Shown here: positions 1 to 10,665 of the stretch, piece by piece | Position numbering within the stretch: the stretch's first letter is position 1 | Layout: the number at the start of each line of letters is the position of its first letter | Source of the DNA: Dasyornis broadbenti | Lineage: Eukaryota; Chordata; Aves; Passeriformes; Dasyornithidae | DNA length: 64,000 bases | Direction: 5' to 3' | Assembly (NCBI GenBank): GCA_013397935.1 | Contig: VZRN01005622.1 | Coordinates: forward strand, 1,753,260-1,817,259 | The notes under the pieces: generated by a model | What the model was told of the DNA's origin: nothing | Database searches by the model: none | The model's input: the letters and a program-made list of their open reading frames with translations, nothing else | Position numbers and translations under genes: made by a program

Positions 1-1571
1 AGGCTTTGAATACAAGAAGAGAAATGCCAATTAGATAGTGGGAAGTATGTTTTCATTCTGACAGAGGTCAAATCTGTCTGTGGACACCCTGTCCTCAGGG
101 AGCCTCAGACCTGGGCAGGATGCAGCCCAGAGCTGTTCCTGCTCTGAGCAAGGTGTTGGATTGTGACCTTCTGAATGAGTGTGTGCTTCTCTATCTGCTC
201 CTTCTCAGTCTTGTTACAAATGCACTGGTAACAAACCACAACAGCTCCATGGTCAACTTTCTGAGATGCAGAATAGGACAATCCTTCAACCCCTTATGCT
301 TTCAGCCTTAGAAAGCACATGGGACCAGCATCTTGAAGTATTCCTAACACTGACTGGTAAAATGTGAGCTGTGCCTGGGTCACTGGGTTTCAGGTAAGGA
401 TGGAGTTGAGGTTACAGTTCAGATACTGGACAATGAGCACAGAGTTCAGTTTCTTGTAGGGTCCTGCAAGGCACCCAGGGACAGAATGATAACTACAGCT
501 GCAAAGATTAAACTCCTGCAACCTGTTCTGCATCAGTTTGGGTTCTGCTGGCTGGAGTTAAGGCTATGCAATGGTCAAGGGGCAAGACAGCTTAGCTCTA
601 CTACTGCATCCAGCAGTAGCATGGTTGTTGGCTGACAGAGCTTTCAACAGTGTACTGAAAATCTAGAGAGAATTTTAGGCTCACTGGGGAGTTATGGATA
701 ATATTATGGTTCAGATGGCATGAGCTGAAGGCCTGGGTTCAGAGTAAGATGCTGTAAGTTAGCAGAAACAGAGTTGGGTTTGAGCTAGCAAGACCAAATG
801 GGTTATTGTTTCTCTTTGTATCTTACTGTCTGCTGGACTTCAGCCAAGGACAGGATCAGAGTTAGGCTGCAAAAGTGCAGGATTTGGGCAAAGCAAGATT
901 AGCCAAAGCTTGAGGTGTAACAACATTTTGTTGGAAAGGATGAGACACTATGCTAGTCAGGTTTAACAGTGGGAGAGGTAGGAAAACATGCAGGGTTCTT
1001 GAGTCTGGGAACAGAGAAGCAAACAGTGATTGTCTCCATGCATCTGTGCACCTCTGTGTTTGTGTGCATGTTTCCAGGTGGAAAAGGCAATCCAAAGAAA
1101 AGGGTTCACAGAAGATGACAATATTATAGAAAAGAAAGTAAGAAACACTTGTCTCTGGTACCACAAAAAAACGGACTCAAATATTTGCATTAAATGCAAT
1201 CAACTGTATGACAACTGACATGATCAAAAATCCTTAATATTGCTGATACACTATGGTTACAATTTCAACAGAGGTACTGTAGCAAATGACAGCAATGCTG
1301 GCACATATCCCATCCAGCTGTGTATCATTCCACTGCAGCAGAGGCACACTTTTCGACCTGGAAGAGGAGCTAATGAGGGGAAAAGCTGACCTATCAAATT
1401 GATCTGCAAGTCTGTCTGCCAGAAAACTGGAAGCAAAAGGAAACAAAGGGCAGAAAAGAAGCAATTTTGATGCACAGAAAACCTGTGGAGAACTATCCTA
1501 AAAAATATATTCCCAAGAGAAAGAAGGGCATGCAAGTCTTGGAAACACCCAACTTTTAAACGTGTGTGTAC
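1..1571 (-). other. POGLUT1 intron 4 (partial)
   Basis: This stretch lies downstream of the exon 4 donor and reaches the window edge. I looked on the minus strand for the next coding block (Tyr- and Trp-rich, around YPAWTFWEGG in the human protein) and did not find it. No repeat family is recognisable. Confidence 0.8.
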
Positions 1572-1707
1572 CTTACTGAAGGAGAAGACTGGCATAATGG
1601 GTTTCATCCACTTGGGAACCTGGGGGTAGTCTCGCACGTTGATCACCATTTCCATGTCAGGAAGGCGGTGGATGATCCCCAGAATGAAGTGCTCAACTCC
1701 ACTGCAT
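1572..1707 (-). CDS. POGLUT1: POGLUT1 coding exon 4
   Basis: The 136-base exon lies between a tttctccacag acceptor and a gtacac donor at 1571. It encodes CSGVEHFILGIIHRLPDMEM, then VINVRDYPQVPKW, and ends FSFSK, nearly identical to human residues about 108-152. The Asp in VRDYP is the catalytic residue by homology. It ends in phase 0. The next exon, which should begin near SEYHD and lead into a W-rich block, is not visible down to position 1. Confidence 0.96.
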
Positions 1708-4312
1708 CTGTGGAGAAATGACACTTGGCAAAAGAGCTCTAAGAAGGAGGCAGACTCCTGCAGTCTCTTGCAGGCCTTTCTCTGTACTGAGGTAGAAGAG
1801 ATGGTGAGACTATGCCACACCATGATGCAAACTGGGAACTGCCTGCAGCAGCCTCCAAGTCCCACTGCAGTATGGACACCAAAGAGGCAATGCATCCTGC
1901 TAAATCTGGCCTGATCTGCCCCTTTCTCTGGGATCCCACAACCAACCAAATCTTTGCACACTGAAATGCAACAGTGACTTTCTTACTGATTCATTTCAGC
2001 CTAATAGTTTATTTTCTAGGCCTCTGCTCTGATGAGGAATTCAAACCTCTGAAATACCACTCGGCTCAATGACTTTCAACTTGGCAGTGTTGGAAGTACT
2101 CCTCTGTCCCAGACAGGCAGAGGAAATGTTCTGCACAGCTCTTACCTTGCTGGGAACATGCAGTCCTGCTCACGGTACAATTTGTTTTTAATTATTTGGT
2201 AGTGTGTCCCAAGCTTCCGGCTCACCACGTCTGACATTGTCTCCTTAGAAACGCCACCTCGAAAAGGAGCCAGGTCCTGCTTCCAGACACTGAAACAAAA
2301 CCACCAGCCATTATTATGTACCACAGGGAGGATACTGTGCATTAAATAATTGCAGTACGCAGAACAGGCTTCTAGCTAAAACAAGCTCCGTGTAGCTTCT
2401 AGGAGCTCTGGTGTGAGAATTTAAGTCACTTGGAAGTTCCTCAGAGACTCATAGGTCCAAGCTTCACACTTTTACCTATGTGCTGTTTGCCTGATCACAA
2501 AACCCAGCACAAGACAACTTTAGGTACTCTCTCACAAAAGCACCTGACATACCCTGGCATGTTTTGGGTAAAAGCCTTCAGCTCAATTCACCCTTGGAGC
2601 TCTGGCCCTCCAAAAATGTTGCGGCCCTTTTTGGACCAAACCAAAACTCCTCACACAATGTCATGCTATGTAGACATCAAAAAAGAAGGTAACAGTCTAG
2701 TTGCAGGGAACACCACCACCCAGCAACACTGGGTGCAGTGAAATCTGGCCCAGGACAGGCCCATGCAGCACGTGTTCTGCATATCACCAGTGAACTCTAG
2801 GAACACAGTATGGAAACACAAACCTAATGAATATAAGAACACACAGAAGGAGTATGCAATTCTTATAAATTTAGTCTAAAGGTCTTCTGATCTAACTGCT
2901 TGGACCATGTAATAAACAGTGTCAGATTGTAACAGCCAAGGAAACATCCTTTGCTTTTAGGTAGATATTGCATCAATGTTTCAGTTTAAGAAAACACTGT
3001 GAGGGTGATCCCACTGTGCGGGTGGTCAAACACAGGTACAGGATGCCCAGACAGGCTGTGGAGTTTCTTTGACACATTAATGTCGAGATATTCAAAACCT
3101 GACTGGGCACAATCCTAGCAACCCTACTTCAGCAGAGGGGTTGGACTTGATGATCTCAAGAGGTCCCCTCCAACCACCAGAATTCTGCTATTTCCTAATC
3201 AGGCAGATAGCAGTAAAACCATGTCAGGAATTGCCATTGTGCAGATGAGCTGACCACAGCGTAAGCAGTCTGGCAGGGATGCAATCGGGATGAGCTTGAG
3301 AACAGGAAGAGAGTTATAGTGCCATGGCACACCCACAGGCATCCTAACTTCATGTTACTATTGACTATCATGTTCTGAAGCATATTTGGAGGTTGTAACC
3401 GCTTAAAAAGGTGTTCTGCCCAAAGGTGGGCAGGAGATGGTGGAGTGTATGTTTAAAGATTAGAATATGTCTTTAGGCTGTATCTGGATTGGAACTTAGG
3501 AAAAAGACTAGAAGACTCAGCTAGAAGAGACTTTCCCTCATCAATATTTCCAGAGCAATGAAGATCAAAAACTCCAGAGTGTACAAACAGTTGCTCAATA
3601 TGACTCATCTGATTTTAAAAGCCAATATAGCACTCAAACCCCCAAAATGAGTGAGCACATCTGATACTTTTAATTAGGAGGCTTAAAGTTGGGCATCTGT
3701 GCTCCTGCATCTGAAATCCTAATTCTAAAGGCAGAAGAATATGGTAACTCTTCCCTAAATTTCTTCTCCTCCTTTGAATAAAGATGCTGCTTGAAGGTAT
3801 CAACCCCCCCCCCCCAAGTACTACTGAGTGAGAAGGNACTGAGTGAGAAGGCAGAAGCAGGTTGTTAAGACAAATGTCACCAGCTATGTGTATGGTTTAT
3901 TGTGTGTTCATATACCAAATGCCAACACACAACAGTATGTTCAGCTGCAGAGGGTAACAACGAGTGTGGCCAGCGGTGGTCCCATAGCTGCAGATGTGAC
4001 ACCTTTGGGACCAAATATTCCCTAGCTAATCCACCAGTGCTGCCGAAAGTATTCCCTCGTGTGTCCGGAGACCTGCGCAGTCGAAAGGAAACCAGTCTCT
4101 CACCTTTGGTGGCAGCTGCAATTTTCCTTTACACACGGCTCATAGGCTTCCACGGCTTTCTTAATTTGGCCAGTTATCGTTTTCCACTTGGCATCTAAAA
4201 CACACAGGAANNNNNNNNNNNNNNNNNNNNNNNNNNNNNNNNNNNNNNNNNNNNNNNNNNNNNNNNNNNNCGCCATGGCCCACAGCGCCAGCGCCGCCCG
4301 CCCCGCGGCCAT
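1572..4312 (-). CDS. POGLUT1: POGLUT1 (protein O-glucosyltransferase 1, Rumi), first four coding exons
   Basis: The enzyme is a soluble ER-lumen glycosyltransferase of the CAP10 family. It adds O-glucose (in some contexts xylose) to serine in the C-X-S-X-(P/A)-C motif of EGF repeats, notably those of Notch receptors. Four exons in order on the minus strand match the N-terminal 150 or so residues of the roughly 390-residue vertebrate protein: signal-peptide exon (4312 down into a gap), 4194-4104, 2289-2146 and 1707-1572. Junction phases agree (1, 2, 2, 0) and each visible boundary has AG acceptor and GT donor. Visible motifs are YEPC..NCSC, LAPFRGG, KLGTHYQI, the C-MFPA-RC cysteine pair and INVRDYPQVPKW. 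The Asp of VRDYP corresponds to the catalytic Asp133 of human POGLUT1 (recalled). The C-terminal two thirds, including the KTEL-type ER-retention end, should lie beyond the left edge. The start at 4312 was chosen for its strong Kozak context and immediate signal peptide. Confidence 0.95.
1708..2145 (-). other. POGLUT1 intron 3
   Basis: A 438-base intron between the gtaag donor at 2145 and the ccacag acceptor at 1708. No repeat or RNA gene is recognised inside it. Confidence 0.9.
2146..2289 (-). CDS. POGLUT1: POGLUT1 coding exon 3
   Basis: The 144-base exon lies between a tttgtttcag acceptor and a gtaag donor. It encodes the block from VWKQDLAPFRGGVS to NKLYREQDCMFPA, matching the human DLTPFRGG...DDCMFPS region at the start of the CAP10 domain. 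The final Arg codon is split with exon 4. The first Cys of the conserved C-x5-C pair is here; the second opens exon 4. Confidence 0.96.
2997..3197 (+). repeat. CR1 LINE 3' end fragment
   Basis: The segment follows the CR1 3' end in order: a degraded GTGAGGGTG...CAGGTACAGGATGCCCAGA, then GGCTGTGGAGTTTC, then GAGATATTCAAAACCTGACT, then GGGGTTGGACTTGATGATCT, and the terminal CCCCTCCAACCACCAGAATT. The 5' end is truncated, as is normal for CR1. It lies antisense inside a POGLUT1 intron. Confidence 0.9.
3804..3851. other. Poly-C run and N-joined duplicated contig end
   Basis: Twelve C residues (3804-3815) are followed by the 14-base string ACTGAGTGAGAAGG at 3823-3836, one N at 3837, and the same 14 bases at 3838-3851. 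An exact repeat on either side of a single N is the usual mark of two overlapping contig ends joined without merging. It is most likely an assembly artefact rather than a tandem duplication. Confidence 0.85.
4104..4194 (-). CDS. POGLUT1: POGLUT1 coding exon 2
   Basis: The 91-base exon begins after a tttag acceptor (AG at 4196-4195) and ends before a gtgaga donor at 4103. It encodes AKWKTITGQIKKAVEAYEP followed by CVKENCSCHQ. This aligns with human residues from about 31 to 58, including the three cysteines of the PC..NCSC motif, two of which form a short-range disulfide in the human structure. It enters with two bases of a split codon (Asp completed by a G from exon 1) and leaves in phase 2. 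Confidence 0.95.
4211..4270. other. Assembly gap (60 N) in POGLUT1 exon 1/intron 1
   Basis: The gap separates the signal-peptide exon from the exon 2 acceptor, so it must hide the end of exon 1, a donor and all of intron 1. Sixty bases cannot hold these, so the true missing length is larger. The flanking GC-rich CpG sequence explains the dropout. Confidence 0.9.
4271..4312 (-). CDS. POGLUT1: POGLUT1 coding exon 1 (partial, runs into gap)
   Basis: Fourteen residues, MAAGRAALALWAMA, are visible before the N-run. They have the small, hydrophobic character of an ER signal peptide. The ATG at 4312-4310 has G at -3 and G at +4. An in-frame ATG 18 codons upstream (4366-4364) would add an arginine-rich extension, but it has C at -3 and directly abuts a promoter motif, so it is less likely. 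The rest of the exon and its donor are hidden in the gap. Confidence 0.85.
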
Positions 4313-4331
4313 GGCCGCCGCACCGCCCGGC

Positions 4332-4344
4332 CCAAGATGGCGGC
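4332..4344 (+). promoter_or_regulatory. YY1-type site CCAAGATGGCGGC
   Basis: This is a perfect match to the YY1 promoter motif (AAGATGGCGGC), 20-32 bases upstream of the POGLUT1 start. YY1 sites of this kind usually lie just downstream of the transcription start, which places the start near 4345-4400. Confidence 0.7.
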
Positions 4345-4366
4345 GGCGCCCGCCCCTCGCAGCCAT

Positions 4367-4378
4367 GGGAGCTGTAGT
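4367..4378 (-). promoter_or_regulatory. ZNF143-type site ACTACAGCTCCC
   Basis: The minus strand reads AACTACAGCTCCCATGGCTGC, fitting the vertebrate core-promoter motif ACTACAnnTCCC bound by ZNF143/Staf. It lies 55-66 bases upstream of the chosen POGLUT1 start codon and immediately before the in-frame upstream ATG. Confidence 0.7.
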
Positions 4379-4440
4379 TCCCGCCCGAGCGCTGAGGGGG
4401 CGGGCGGATAGTCCCGTGTCGTGACACAGTCGCGGCGGGG

Positions 4441-4812
4441 TGCGATAGATGGGGATGTGCTGCACAAGCAGCCGCTGCCCAGAGAAGATCTGAGTGTGCA
4501 TCTGTGATAGCCCTCCCAGATATCCTCCCAGCTCCGCCCGCAGGAATCCCGCCAGCCTCACACAGATCCTGCCTTCTGGCCCTCGCTCCCTTCGGGCCTT
4601 TTTGGGGGAGAACTTCCCAGGACACCTGGATTCATCCCGCAGTTGGTCCAGCCTGTAAGAGACTCTTTCTCCTGGCCTGACTACTTGCTGTTGCCAAGAT
4701 CTGATTCAATCTGAACATCTAGGGTAAAGTCACAAATCTCATCATTACAGTATAAAGGTTCAGACCGATTTGTATCAATTTCTTTGCAGCTTCAGGGCTG
4801 TGAATTGCAAGG
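4441..4812. other. Upstream flank of POGLUT1
   Basis: The sequence is moderately GC-rich and drops quickly to average composition after about 4620. It is the place to expect a divergent first exon, but I see no open coding segment with splice signals that resembles a known protein. Confidence 0.4.
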
Positions 4813-5288
4813 TATCATAGAATTATCAAATGGTTTGGGTTGGAAGGGACTTTAAAGATAATTTAATTCCAGCCCCTCTACCGTGGGCAGGGACACTTTC
4901 CGATAGACCACTGGTTGCTCAGAGCTCCATCCAACCTGATCTTGAACACTTCCAGGGATGGAGCAGCCACAACTTCTTCAGGGAATCTGTTCCAGTGCCT
5001 CACCACCCTCACAGTAAATAATTTTTTATCTCATATCTAATCTAAACCTACTCTCTTTTGGTGTTAATCCATTCTTCCTTGTCCTGTCAATCCATGCTCT
5101 TGTAAAAAATCCCTCTCCATCTTTCTTCAGGTATTGGAAGGCTGCAATTAGGTCACCCCTAAGCCATCTATTATTCCAGGCTGAACAAACCCAATTCTCT
5201 CAGCCTTTCCTTGTAGGAGAGCTCATCCATCCCCCAAATCATCTTGGTGGCCCTCCTTTGGACTCGTTCCAAGAGGTCGATGTCCTTC
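4813..5288 (-). repeat. CR1 LINE 3' region, 5'-truncated
   Basis: Read on the minus strand this is the 3' part of CR1. The terminal ATTCTATGA-type tail is at 4813. Then come CCAACCCAAACCATTTG, the block complementary to AGGGACACTTTCC at 4890, the GTTCAAGATCAGGTTGGA block, and the GGCACTGGAACAG block. The segment ends in the antisense CTCGTTCCAAGAGGTCGAT, where it is truncated. No coding capacity survives. Confidence 0.95.
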
Positions 5289-5292
5289 AAGG

Positions 5293-5345
5293 ATTAGATG
5301 CTCTTTAAAGATCCCTTCCAACTCAAACTATTCTATGGCTCTGTG
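5293..5345 (+). repeat. CR1 3' tail fragment, inverted next to another CR1
   Basis: TTAGATGCTCTTTAAAGATC followed by CCTTCCAACTCAAACTATTC and TATGGCTCTGTG is the last 50 or so bases of a CR1 in plus orientation. It abuts the truncated 5' end of the minus-strand copy at 4813-5288, giving an inverted pair. Confidence 0.85.
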
Positions 5346-8300
5346 AAAGAAGGGGAACAGCAGAACTGAGAATTGATGTTTGAGTGCTATCAACATCATG
5401 TATAGGACCTTCATTTTGCAAAATGGTTTGTAAGAATACAGTCTTCAAAGCTACCCTCCACTTAGTGTTTGGTATTGGGGTTTAGGTCAGCTAGGTCATA
5501 TTTGGCTATCCTTCAGGAGGCAGGCTTATTAACTTTGTGCTGGATGCAATACCTGCGCTGATAAGCAGCCAAATGAATGTAGGTCAGAGGGGCTGGGGAT
5601 ATCAAATACTTTCCAAACATGAATCCATACCAGTCAATCAATGTTTCTTCCTGAGGCTGAATCTGGTAAAGCCTGTCCCATCTTCATAAGGTGTCTATAT
5701 TCAAATGTCAACACTAAACATTCACTTTTCCTTGTAGGGTGGCTTTGGATTTCAAGAAGAGGTGCTGTGGCTGTTCATTGATAGGAAGGACCCACATTTA
5801 CACTAAGTTTCTATAGAGTGAACTCTGATTAGCCACAAAAGCCTCCAATTCCTCTTGTCATAAAAGCATCTGTTGTGTGAAACTGAATTGGTCCTGTAGG
5901 TATTTGTAGATTTGGGTGGAGAAGTGATTGCCAGAAAACAGACCAAAGAGGAAAAGCATGTGCTGACAAGGAGCATGAAGGTTTCCCAAGGACTGCTAAA
6001 TTCCAGAGACCAGTAGCTCTATTGAATTTGCAAGAGCTGATAAAATCCAGGCACTGAGTCTGCTCGCTCTGTGCAAGGCCACAAGTGAATATTGGGATCA
6101 GCCATTGGCTGCATGGCTGGAGGGCAGCAGCTCCTACAGGTGAAGTCTGCAGGATCATGTGTGCATCCACTGGAATAAGTGACTTTGAGGGACTTTCTGA
6201 ACACCTGCTTGGAAGGTGCTAGTGCCAGCACAGCCTTCTACTGGGGTTGTGCCTATGAGGGAATAAATGAATCTTTGTGCATTATCTGCTATTAATAGTA
6301 ACAGCTTCCTAGAGTGAAAACCTTGAGTACTTCTGGCTGTCTCATCCTAAACTCTTGTTGCACGGTCAAAAATTTTTTAAGCAAATCAGGAAAATTAATC
6401 CCTTCTTTTCATCTTCTCCTAGACATCCTCTGCCTTCATTTTGAATTCTGCATAGGGGTCTGTTTTCTTTCTTGTCATCTACAGTCCCTCTTAGAGCTGC
6501 AGTAGTCCTAGATCCAGCTAGAGGCTGAACTGAAGACTCCCGCAAAAGTGTGAACCTTCGTAAGGTAAGAGGAAAAAATTGTCTATACTCTTAAATATGT
6601 ATTTATTTGCCTCCTCTGGCCTCAGTCTTAGCCATCTCTACATCACTAATCCACCTATTATTTCTAGCAAAGTTTTCTGCCTTCCCTTTCATGTTCCAGA
6701 CCAGATTTTCCTGCTTCTTTCCTGGCTGACTGAATAGAGACATCAGCGTGCTCTTCCAACACCATTTCTGTTTGTTTCTCACAGCTCTCTGCTAGTCTCC
6801 TACACAGCCAGTAGAGCTGTAGTAGTTCACTCTGTAGCAAAGGTTATTTCGGGTACTTTCTCTGAAGCAAATAGTAGGAGTGGTAGTCAGCATAAATGTT
6901 TAATAGGCCCTGAGAGCTAAGACTTTAAGATGAAGCTCCTTTTGAAGCTACAGTTACAGCCTCTGCTCTCCCAGGCTTTGTATAATGAAAGCACCCCAGG
7001 CCACTGTGGTGTGGTTTTGGCATTTGCTGTAGTTCCCCCCAAGCACCTTGGATGGTTGTAAGCCTCAGAACCCCTTGACTCTCACTTCAAACACAGCCTT
7101 TGCCTCACCTTCTCTACCTTCTTAATTTCCTGTAAATCCAGAGCTCCGTGCAGGAGCATCTGTCTCTGATCTTTGATACCCTCCCTCAAACACAGCCCCT
7201 CCCTCATTTTTTTTCTCTGCCAAATCAAGCATAAACACCCACAAATTTACTTTCATCATGTTCCATGTGCCCGGAGTGGAAAATCTGTTGGCTGTAAATT
7301 TGGTGTCCTTGCTTTACATATTCAACACAGGTTAGAAGAAGGGTGCTTGGGAAAGGGTTTGGTTCTCCAAGCTGGTTATAAGACTGAGTTGAAGAAAACA
7401 TACTTCCTACATCCTGAGTTTCTCTCAGAGCTGTAGTCTCATTTTTCTAATTGCTGCTATCTGCTTGATAAGGGGGTGGCAGTGGGGGCTGTTCTCCTTT
7501 AATTCCTCCTTTTGTGCCAAATGGAAATCCTAGGTTTCCTGAGCTTCTGAAAAAATGGGAAATATTTCATATGAAGAATGGCCATCTCAGCAGAGGGCAG
7601 AAGGAAGCTGTACAGGCTGCTGAGCTTCAAAACCCGTGATTGACATTACCAGGGCTTCTGAGGATGGGTCCAGCCTTTCTCATAAGAAGTCACACAGCTT
7701 CTGGAGAGTCAAGATTGTTTTCTGTTGGTGAGATCCTTGTGGAGCTTCTTTTCCCCTTGGCTCTGAGCTGTGTCCCATAACATGCAACCCTGTGGAGGTA
7801 TCGGACTGTGGCTGTCAGTATTCAGGAAAGCTGGCCACAGCTGCAGTATATGGCCTGGGGATGTTTGGTAGTGAATATTCAATTATTTTATGCAAAAGAA
7901 GGGAATTACAAAAGTGTTACAGCCACTGGAACACTGCAGTAAGAAGTGTAGTGCCAGAAGAGGACACCCAATAAGGGTTGGGGTCAGGAACGAAGGCTCA
8001 GACTAAGACTCTGCAGGGTCTGCAGAACCCCAGGATTGGACTGGGCAAAACAATGCAGGAGACCCCTGCATTGAGTTCAGTTTTGATGAAACCCCATCAG
8101 AGTGTGCGAGTGAAGGAAGTCAGTAACCCAGCCCTCAACCCAGCCCGAGGATTTGTGAAGGCAATGGAAACAATGGAGCTTCCAAGAAACAGTGGGAAAG
8201 GCATCTGTAGCTTAAGCCCAAGGTCAAAGTTTAAGTAGTTGTGCATGCTGTGTGAGCAACACAAACCAACTACATCTGGTGCTTGGGAGAAGATGCAACA

Positions 8301-8603
8301 ACTGCAGTGGTTTCATCCCTTGAGGGACTTGTATGTGCCAGAGGATTCCTGTCTATCATGACAGTGATGAAAGTGTTGTAAAGAATTTTTCATATTGGCA
8401 GCAGAGTGTAGCAGCCCAAAAGGGGAAGAAGGACACCTCTTTAGTGTGAACTGAATATGTAAGTACACGTATAAATATGGGGCCAGGAATAAATCTAAGG
8501 CTTTTATTTGTGCCCCTTAAAAACAGTACAGACAAATCCATCTTTCTTGGAGGAGTTAAGAAAACTTAGGACTCTTGCACAGAAAGATGAACCAAGTTCT
8601 GGA
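5346..8603. other. Noncoding stretch, nothing recognised
   Basis: Average composition with many stop codons in all frames. The longest open frames are under 115 codons, lack splice context and resemble nothing I recognise. No repeat family is recognised. Confidence 0.6.
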
Positions 8604-8770
8604 TCCTCCTAAAGACATAGTACTTGTCACTACCAATGTCATTGCTGCAGCTACTTTGTTTCCTGAAGACCACCATTGCTGAGGAATTCCTAGATGTTTG
8701 TGACTCCATAGACAATAAGTCATTGAAGTCATTAAATTATTAAAGGATGGAACTGTAATTGTGAGCATTT
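8604..8770 (+). repeat. Unidentified repeat, copy 1
   Basis: About 167 bases that recur at 10666-10834 in the same orientation. By eye about 19 of 165 aligned positions differ (near 88% identity). The core TTCCTAGATGTTTGTGACTC and the end AACTGTAATTGTGAGCAT are identical in both. On the minus strand one frame stays open in both copies over about 35 codons, with mostly conservative changes (for example ESQTSRNS shared). The family is not recognised. It may be an interspersed element, a local duplication or a fragment of an old retroelement. Confidence 0.75.
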
Positions 8771-10665
8771 TGTGAACTGAAGGTGACTAAAACTCATCAA
8801 CACCCCTGCACAAACCCAAAACTGGAAAAGGCAAATTTGTAGTGGTGGAGCATGGGGGTATGTTTGGAAAATAAAAAGCCCTTTGTCTCATCAAGAGGAT
8901 GTATTCAATATTTGTACCCATTTGCCTTTGCATTTGAGTCGCAGGACACCGCTACAAGCTGAAATTGAGCACATTCCTATAGAAAAAGCCTTGGCATTAA
9001 GCCATGGCTGTAAAGACTTTTAAAAATCTGTTTGAGAGGCCATGTTAACTAAAACTGATCATAAATCACTTTTTGCCATTGCCAGTGGGGATCTGGCAAA
9101 CACCTTCCTGCAAACAGAACGTCTCTTTCTTTAGCTACAGTTGCATAACTTGCAAATTGAATGCGAACCTGAGAAAGATTTAGTAGTTGCAGGCACACTC
9201 TCTAGAGCCTTTGACAAAAATTCTGTGGAACAAAGTCCCAGGCTAGATTATGGATATGTCAATTGGGGAAAACAAAATAGAAAAACCCAGCCTTGTCGGT
9301 TTTAAAATGAAATGCAGAATTTTATTGCTGGTGGTTTGCTGAGGACGAGACACTGCAGGATGTAATTAAGGTTCTACTAGAAAATGATTTGCACAGCTTA
9401 TTCTGTCCCTGTTTCAGTTTAAAACGATTTAGATACCACTTCTCTGAGGCATGAAGAAAACTGATCCTTGAAGTGTTGCAGGAAAATAAAGACACAGAAA
9501 GCCATTTAGAGCCTGAAGGCAGCGTGAGACATCTCTGCCTCCCTCAATAGTTAGAAATACAAGTGATGTGAAATGGAGGAGTGCATGCTGGTGAAAAACA
9601 CTCACCCTCTGGAAGCATGTTAAGGAAGTAGGCTGGCATCAACTTGATGAGGGAATCCTGAGCAGCCATTTTCATATCGCAGGGCAGTCTTTGAGGGAAG
9701 GCGCTACAGCTTTGTAAGGGAGCAGGTCGCTGGTATCTGCTAGCTGTGGGTTTCATATGCATAACGACATGTCCGTCAATAGGCTGCAGTTCAGTGCAAT
9801 CTCGTGTGTATCCCAGCTAATCCCTGGTGCCTGCATTTACCGCACCAGTGGAAGGCGATGCCGAAACACTGCCAGGAAGGGGGCACTGTCAATCTGTTGC
9901 ACTCCTGACACTACTCAGTTGCAGTGGATTGTCACATCTGTGCTAGCAGAAACTGATACCATGGTGAGGGTGGATTGGTTGAGACAAGCAAACAGGAAAA
10001 GTGGAACAAAACCATGGTGTGATTTTGTTGCCTGGGACTGGCAGTGTTTCACAAGTGACATGGATGCACAGTGAGACACAACAATTGCAGATGGGGTGTG
10101 CTGTGTGGAGACCTCGTGATCATGTGAAGGGGGTTGTTGTAGGCAGTGCATGCTGTGGAGAAATAGATTCGTGTTTCCCAAATTCCACAGGGCAGTGGGA
10201 GAGTGTAAATTGCTGCCTTCCATGCTGGTGGTGGTGGCTTAGGGTGGCTGTAGTCCAGAAAAGCAAGCAGCTTTTTAGTGGGCTTTTTGCTAACCATGGG
10301 ATGGGTTCTCCAGAGGACATGGATTAGAACATGGGACATCTGTGACAACAGGATATTTCTTAGAGGAACAGACACCTTGTATGTTCTTACAGTGTCCATT
10401 AGTTGAGTGTAGTTGAACCTGTGTTCCTAGGGAAGCTTTGGAGATCTGTACCTCTCAGAAGCTCTTGGAGGAGGTGCCGTGATGCAGAGATTTGTGCTGA
10501 ACAGCACTGATCAGAGCTCAGACAGTGATCCATGCAGAGCTCTTCGGGGTTCCTGGTTAGAAGTCATTCCTGGAAAATGTGGAACATGGGAGCTCTTCCA
10601 TGGTATTTCAACCAGCAACAAATGGCGTGTTCAGGTACAACGTGCTGAGCAGAGAGGGCTTGGTT
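8771..10665. other. Interval between the two unidentified repeats
   Basis: About 1.9 kb. No recognisable coding sequence, terminal repeat or primer-binding site is seen that would make the flanking copies a clear LTR pair. Confidence 0.5.

Larger units (their letters stand above)
2290..4103 (-). other. POGLUT1 intron 2
   Basis: A 1814-base intron between the gtgagagactgg donor at 4103 and the tttcag acceptor at 2290. It contains a CR1 tail fragment (2997-3197, opposite in orientation to the gene), a poly-C run and a single-N assembly join near 3837. The rest is unremarkable. Confidence 0.9.
4313..4440 (-). promoter_or_regulatory. POGLUT1 promoter and 5'UTR, CpG-rich
   Basis: GC-rich sequence with several GGGCGGG/CCGCCC boxes surrounds the start codon, and no TATA box is seen. 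It holds a ZNF143-type motif and a YY1-type motif in the usual arrangement for a housekeeping promoter. On the plus strand the same segment could drive a divergent transcript, but no coding exon is seen on that side. Confidence 0.75.

Noticed and set aside
4100..4625. Long minus-strand frames (153-154 codons) as an intact single-exon protein
   Set aside because: They join POGLUT1 5'UTR, exon 1, N codons, intron bases and exon 2. The acceptor at 4195 shows the real exon boundary.
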